Of a stretch of 10,966 nucleotides of DNA, positions 7,024-10,966 are shown in pieces (within the stretch, counting starts at the first letter, position 1; every line of letters starts with the position of its first letter). The position numbers were made by a program, and so were the translations under genes. This stretch comes from Saccoglossus kowalevskii (lineage: Eukaryota; Hemichordata; Enteropneusta; Harrimaniidae). The DNA lies in contig NW_003133356.1 of the NCBI RefSeq assembly GCF_000003605.2, positions 60,106-71,071 of the forward strand. Reading direction: 5' to 3'. The notes beneath the pieces are model-generated. The model ran no database searches. It worked only from the letters and a program-made list of their open reading frames with translations, and was not told the DNA's origin.

Positions 7024-9866
7024 GTAATACTTCTTGTGTCACTGTGTACGTTGTTTGCAAAGTAAATAGCTTTTTAGCTTCCATCACTTTTCTGGATTGT
7101 GCAAATATTTATCCCATGGTGCAACAGTTTTTATGCTAATTTTGAACTTAACACGATCTCTTATTGGCTACAGATCAAAATTTATTTCTATGACCTTGTA
7201 TTCAGTCTTAAATTCAGAACCCAGCCTCGCATAATTATGAAAATTAATTGTCAATATCGATCATATGTTATTTACACACAACAAAAAATGTACAAAGCAA
7301 GTAAATTGTAAGTTTATTTAAATATCATTTTTATTTGAAATATAATTTTAGCAGTCATTTAAGGAAAGAAAATTGAAATGATTAGATCAGTTATTAATTT
7401 ATGAATTAAACTCATTTTTCCTATTTGTTTTGCCCATGGAAGAATATTTAAATAATTAGATATTATTAGTCATATCAATGAGTTATTATTTTTTGTTGCT
7501 GTTTCATTGCACTGAAACACTTTTTAGTGTAACTATGAAAATGAAATGAAAATTGTTATTGTGTAAAATTATTATAATCATCAATGATAATTTCAGACTT
7601 GGTTCTGAATCTATGACTTGAAATGGAGACTGTTTATTTTTACTACATGTATAACTAAGTCTTATTATTCTCTCTCTTTTAAGATGTCTCATCCAGCAGC
7701 AACCAGAGTAAAGGGGGTGGGAAAATGCCAGTTACTGCATTGTCTAGACAACGAGAACGAGAGGAAAAGCGTAAGCAAAAGCTTCATAAATCTTTAGAAA
7801 GACAAAAAAAATTGAAGGACAAGAAGAAAGCCAAAGAAGAGGAGGAAGGTTTGCTGCTAACTGACAGTGATAAAAAGTTGCTAGAGAGATGGAATACTAT
7901 GCAGGCCACGACAAAGCCATTTGTTCATCCAATTAGAAACCACATCAAAGATTTAGAAGAGTTAAAGGCATCTAAAACCACAGGGCATTCAAAGAACAAT
8001 GAAACACTTGGGGAAGTCAGTGTCCTGAAAGTAAAAATGTTACAAAACGGTCTCTCATATATGAGAGAGTCCTTACACATTCAGGAATCTAATGGACAAG
8101 TTGGTATACACCTCCCAGTAACTAGTCTTAACCACTCTGTGACCACAATTAACCAGCCTATCACCAGTGAGAACCAGTCAACTGATATTGCCCAACATAC
8201 TTTTTTTAATCCCCAGTCGGAAGTTTTAGAATTATCAACTGGCAGTCAACTCACAAATTCACCATCCCTCGATAAGCAGGTTACCACTGCAACCAGTGTT
8301 TCAAACCAGTCGTCAATCGACTCAACTTTTAGTATGAAGGCGAAAGAGGAAAGGATGGACCAACAAATAGATGTGTTGGGACTCAAGAATGTGGATCAGG
8401 GCTCTCAGTTGCATTATGATTTCTTAGGAAGTTTTCAGAGTGAATCTCAAACTACAACAATCTCACCTGACGATTCATCTGTGGCACCCTCACAGCTTTT
8501 AAGTTCCGTAGATCCACAATCAGTGTCGGTGAACTCTGTTACTTCAATTCCTTCCAATCTAACATCACTTCCCTTGAATGTAGGTGGTGAGTCCACTGTT
8601 GAATATAGAACACCCACAGAACGAGACACCCCATCACCACCAACTAATCTTCACTCCCCACCAACATACAGCGCTGCCATTGAAGCTAAGCTTTCCCAGA
8701 GTCTAGCGTTTACTGATGCAGCTGAACATTGTCAAGAAAGTTTACATGTTGGAGTCCTCACAAGCAACACAGATCTGTATCCCAGACAACATAATACTAG
8801 TCAGTCCAGTAATCAAGTACCACATCCTCAGGATCTTAATACAAAAGCAGCCAACTCTCCTCCAGATGTAGCCATGGTTACCAAACAGCTGTCTAGATCT
8901 ATGATGGAGGATACATTACCACCACTGCTACAGCTGACTCCAAAAGGAGATGGCAGTGGGTATGGGTTAGGATTTGACTTTGATGAGTTATTATCTCAAT
9001 CACTGGTTGGCGTTCCATCAATGCCAGTTGTCCAGGAAGAACCAGTTGCTAAACGAAGGTGAGTAAGCTTGTTTACTGTGCATTTAATCCATATGATTGT
9101 AGATGAAAGGCAAGTTATAAGAGGGGAAAATTCAGTCTTTGTTATTGTTGTTGTCGTCGCCTATGACTGTCATAACAACCCAAACAATTTTTTTCAAACT
9201 TGGATATTATATTAATCAGTTTGGGGTCTTAGTCAAATTTGTTTGTTACATGTTCTATTTATATTTTTCAAGATATTCATTAAATTTCCCTTAAAACTGT
9301 CTTCTTGTGGTTTCAAGTCCTCACACAATTTTTATCAGATCATCTTCAAATATATATATTTTTTGGGAAATTTTATGCAATTCAAATTATATTATTCTAT
9401 GAGGAACATTAAGATTAATACATTACATGTAGTATTATTTGAAGAACTTGAATATTAATTTTGATGATTTTTGTAGCCTGTATTTTCCACACAAAATGCC
9501 TAGTATTGTATGTTTCAGGACTTTTCTAATAACTTTCGCCATGCAAAGAAATGATATTATTATCCATCCATTCATACAATGTACATTTGTTATTCAATGC
9601 AGCTTCTCAATGGACAAGGTTGTAATACATGTAGTTATGCTATGTTTGTTCCAAGCTGAGAATATATGTATATTCACTGAATTACATTTTTTTTTTGTCA
9701 CTCTTTCCACAGTTTCAAGCCTGATTCAGCACCACTTTCGGCGTCATTGATTGCCGATTGGTTAGATGTACGACATTTAGACCAGGCTGAGATGACAGCG
9801 CTACAACAAGAATTAGGAATCACTTCACCAGTAACATTAGGAGCCGACTTTACTGCCAACCAATGA
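5247..9866 (+). CDS. MAPK7: ERK5 / MAPK7 mitogen-activated protein kinase, complete; join(5247..7023, 7684..9058, 9713..9866)
   Basis: This gene encodes a Ser/Thr MAP kinase activated by MEK5 that phosphorylates and co-activates transcription factors such as MEF2, acting in cytoplasm and nucleus. Splicing at GT-AG sites in phases 1 and 2 gives 3306 bp, 1101 residues; human ERK5 has 816. Order: kinase domain about 20-340; disordered linker 380-590; basic nuclear localisation segment 607-647 (SRQREREEKRK); LLLTDSDKKLLERW 650-662; long Ser/Thr/Gln/Asn-rich region; conserved activation block 984-1033; terminal motif 1052-1101 (LSASLIADWL). The tail blocks match vertebrate ERK5 and no other MAPK, so the assignment is secure. 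The start is the first in-frame ATG after the acceptor at 5230, and the N-terminus aligns with vertebrate ERK5 from the RNLQALSKRSLDVSFD segment. Oddities: a T-T-Y activation loop, an altered docking motif, and a C-terminus encoded by a minisatellite unit. Confidence 0.95.
7024..7683 (+). other. MAPK7: Intron 2 of the ERK5 gene
   Basis: This 660-bp phase 1 intron runs from GTAATA to CTCTCTTTTAAG. The reading frame of exon 2 stays open for 38 codons into it, to TAA at 7137-7139. Retention would therefore give a 630-residue kinase without nuclear localisation signal or activation domain. An ATTAAA polyadenylation-like signal lies at 7405-7410. Nothing else was recognised; the DNA is A+T rich. 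Confidence 0.8.
7684..9058 (+). other. MAPK7: ERK5 exon 3: nuclear localisation signal and transactivation region
   Basis: Spliced in phase 1, the exon continues the protein as DVSSSSNQSKGGGK and then MPVTALSRQREREEKR, matching human KPVTAQERQREREEKR. The ATG at 7725 is therefore internal and not a start. Residues 607-647 are strongly basic, then acidic (KEEEE). Residues 670-980 are low-complexity and polar with many S/T-P sites, including TPTERDTPSPP around 902-912 and a PPTY (PPxY, WW-binding type) motif at 918-921. The block SPPDVAMVTKQLSRS... TPKGDGSGYGLGFDFDELL (984-1028) corresponds to the human activation domain, including the TP site at Thr1011. The exon ends at CGAAG|GTGAGTAAG in phase 2. 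Confidence 0.93.
9059..9712 (+). other. MAPK7: Intron 3 of the ERK5 gene
   Basis: This 654-bp phase 2 intron has a near-consensus donor GTGAGTAAG and a strong acceptor, a T-run followed by CTCTTTCCACAG (9701-9712). It is A+T rich, with a short GTT/GTC trinucleotide stretch near 9141-9160. The open frames at 9243-9458 and 9439-9750 have no recognisable content; the second merely runs into exon 4 out of frame. Confidence 0.85.
9713..9866 (+). other. MAPK7: ERK5 exon 4: conserved C-terminal motif and stop, running into the tandem array
   Basis: The exon completes Ser1051 and encodes residues 1052-1101. LSASLIADWLDVRHLDQAEM (1059-1078) parallels human LSASLLADWLEGHGMNPADI, and LQQELGITSP parallels LQREIQMDSP. 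Human ERK5 then ends in LLADLPDLQDP, whereas this protein ends in LGADFTANQ. The last seven residues and the TGA (9864-9866) are the first half of repeat unit 1, which starts at 9843. Confidence 0.92.
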
Positions 9867-10966
9867 TATCGCATTGGTAACCGACTTTACTGCCAACCAA
9901 TGATATCGCATTGGTAGCCGACTTTACTGCCAACCAGTGATATCACATTGGTAGCCAACTTTACTGCCAACCAGTGATATCGCATTGGTAGCCAACTTTA
10001 CTGCCAACCAGTGATATCACATTGGTAGCCAACTTTACTTCCTACAAGTGATATCGCATTGGTAGTGGTAGCCGACTTTACAGCCAACCAGTGTTATCGC
10101 ATTGGTAGCCGACTTTACAGCCAACCAGTGATATCGCATTGGTAGCCGACTTTATTGCCAACCAGTGATATCGCATTGGTAGCCAACTTTACTTCCTACA
10201 AGTGATATCGCATTGGTAGTGGTAGCCGACTTTACAGCCAACCAGTGATATTGCATTGGTAGCAGACTACTGCCAACCAGTGATATCGCATTGGTAGCCG
10301 ACTTTATTGCCAACCAGTGATATCGCATTGGTAGCTGACTTTACTTCCTACAAGTGATATTGCATTGGTAGCTGACTTTACTTCCTACAAGTGATATTGC
10401 ATTGGTAGCCGACTTTACTTCCTACAAGTGATATCGCATTGGTAGCTGACTTTACTTCCTACAAGTGATATCGCATTGGTAGTTGACTTTACTTCCTACA
10501 AGTGATATCGCATTGGTAGTGGTAGCAGACTTTACTGCCAACCAGTGATATCGCATTGGTAGCAGACTTTACTTCCTACCAGTGATATCGCATTGGTAGC
10601 TGACTTTACTTCCTACAAGTGATATCGCATTGGTAGTGGTAGCAGACTTTACTGCCAACCAGTGATATCGCATTGGTAGCAGACTTTACTTCCTACCAGT
10701 GATATCGCATTGGTAGCTGACTTTACTTCCTACAAGTGATATTGCATTGGTAGTGGTAGCAGACTTTACTGCCAACCAGTGATATCGCATTGGTAGCCAT
10801 CTACTGCCAACCAGTGATATCGCATTGGTAGCCGACTTTACAGCCAACCAGTGATATTGCATTGGTAGCCGACTTTACTGCCAACCAGTGATATCGCATT
10901 GGTAGCCGACTTTACTGCCAACCAGTGATATCGCATTGGTAGCCGACTTCACAGCCTACAAGTGAT
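9843..10966 (+). repeat. 37-bp tandem repeat (minisatellite) array, 29 full units plus a partial unit, continuing past the window
   Basis: Units begin GCCGACTTTACTGCCAACC and end GTGATATCGCATTGGTA. I count 22 units of 37 bp, five of 43 bp with an extra GTGGTA at the end (units 6, 10, 18, 21, 24), two of 35 bp (units 12 and 26) and a 25-bp partial unit. Two core types alternate: A (ACTGCCAACCAGTG) and B (ACTTCCTACAAGTG). The GTGGTA extension occurs only on B units and is always followed by an A unit. Units 19-21 and 22-24 form a 117-bp higher-order repeat differing at one base. Unit 1 starts inside the ERK5 coding exon and supplies its stop codon. The unit length is not a multiple of three and every frame soon meets a stop, so the array is not coding beyond unit 1. 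Confidence 0.97.
9867..10966 (+). other. MAPK7: Presumed ERK5 3' UTR made wholly of the tandem array
   Basis: After the TGA at 9864-9866 the sequence is repeat units up to the window edge. No AATAAA or ATTAAA occurs between 9867 and 10966, so the cleavage site is probably beyond the array and the mRNA would carry it. Each unit can form a 7-bp stem with a 6-nt loop (ACCAATG/CATTGGT in units 1 and 2; ACCAGTG with one G-U pair in later A units). Confidence 0.55.

Noticed and set aside
7725-9062. A separate gene starting at ATG 7725 and ending at TGA 9062
   Set aside because: The frame is exon 3 of ERK5. Vertebrate ERK5 carries the same PVTA-RQREREEKR block internally, an acceptor lies at 7683, and the TGA follows the splice donor at 9059.
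9439-9750. 103-codon plus-strand open frame
   Set aside because: It lies mostly in intron 3 and enters exon 4 in the wrong frame; the T-run acceptor and the conserved ERK5 frame explain the region.
9843-10966. CRISPR array or a coding repeat
   Set aside because: Units are head-to-tail with no unique spacers, and the host is an animal. The 37-bp unit is out of frame with itself and stops occur in every frame.

Overview
The window reads as genomic DNA of an animal, almost certainly a bilaterian invertebrate. The genes are split by GT-AG introns, non-coding DNA is A+T rich, and the main gene is an orthologue of ERK5 (MAPK7/BMK1). ERK5 is a metazoan MAP kinase that is absent from the fly and nematode model species. 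The flanking and intronic DNA is rich in ACATGT/TACATGTAC-type words, which I associate with mollusc genomes. That lineage guess is weak; the animal and ERK5 calls are strong.

Layout from left to right. (1) 1-2147 is A+T-rich DNA with small hairpins, probably intron or flank of a minus-strand gene. (2) 2148-2466 (minus) is the first coding exon of a class B basic helix-loop-helix (bHLH) transcription factor, cut by a clean splice donor inside helix 2. (3) 2467-3044 is a divergent, head-to-head promoter region. It holds an inverted CCAAT box, a perfect MEF2 site, a TATA box and YY1-type ATGGCGGC motifs. (4) About 3045-3133 is a non-coding first exon of the ERK5 gene with a short upstream ORF. 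(5) 3134-5230 is intron 1, carrying two foldback (MITE-like) elements of one family. (6) 5247-9866 is the ERK5 coding region in three exons (5247-7023, 7684-9058, 9713-9866), encoding 1101 residues. (7) 9843-10966 is a 37-bp tandem repeat array of 29 full copies and one partial copy. It begins inside the last coding exon, supplies the stop codon, and runs off the window as 3' UTR or flank.

How the parts fit. ERK5 is activated by MEK5 and works both as a kinase and, through its long C-terminal tail, as a transcriptional co-activator, classically of MEF2. All tail landmarks are present: the basic nuclear localisation segment, the conserved C-terminal activation block and the last-exon motif. 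Two features are odd for the family. The activation loop reads T-T-Y instead of T-E-Y, and the common docking motif has lost two acidic residues. The promoter carries a perfect MEF2 consensus, so a MEF2-ERK5 feedback loop is a testable idea. The most unusual structure is the 3' minisatellite, which shares sequence with the end of the coding exon and carries a TGA at the same place in every copy.
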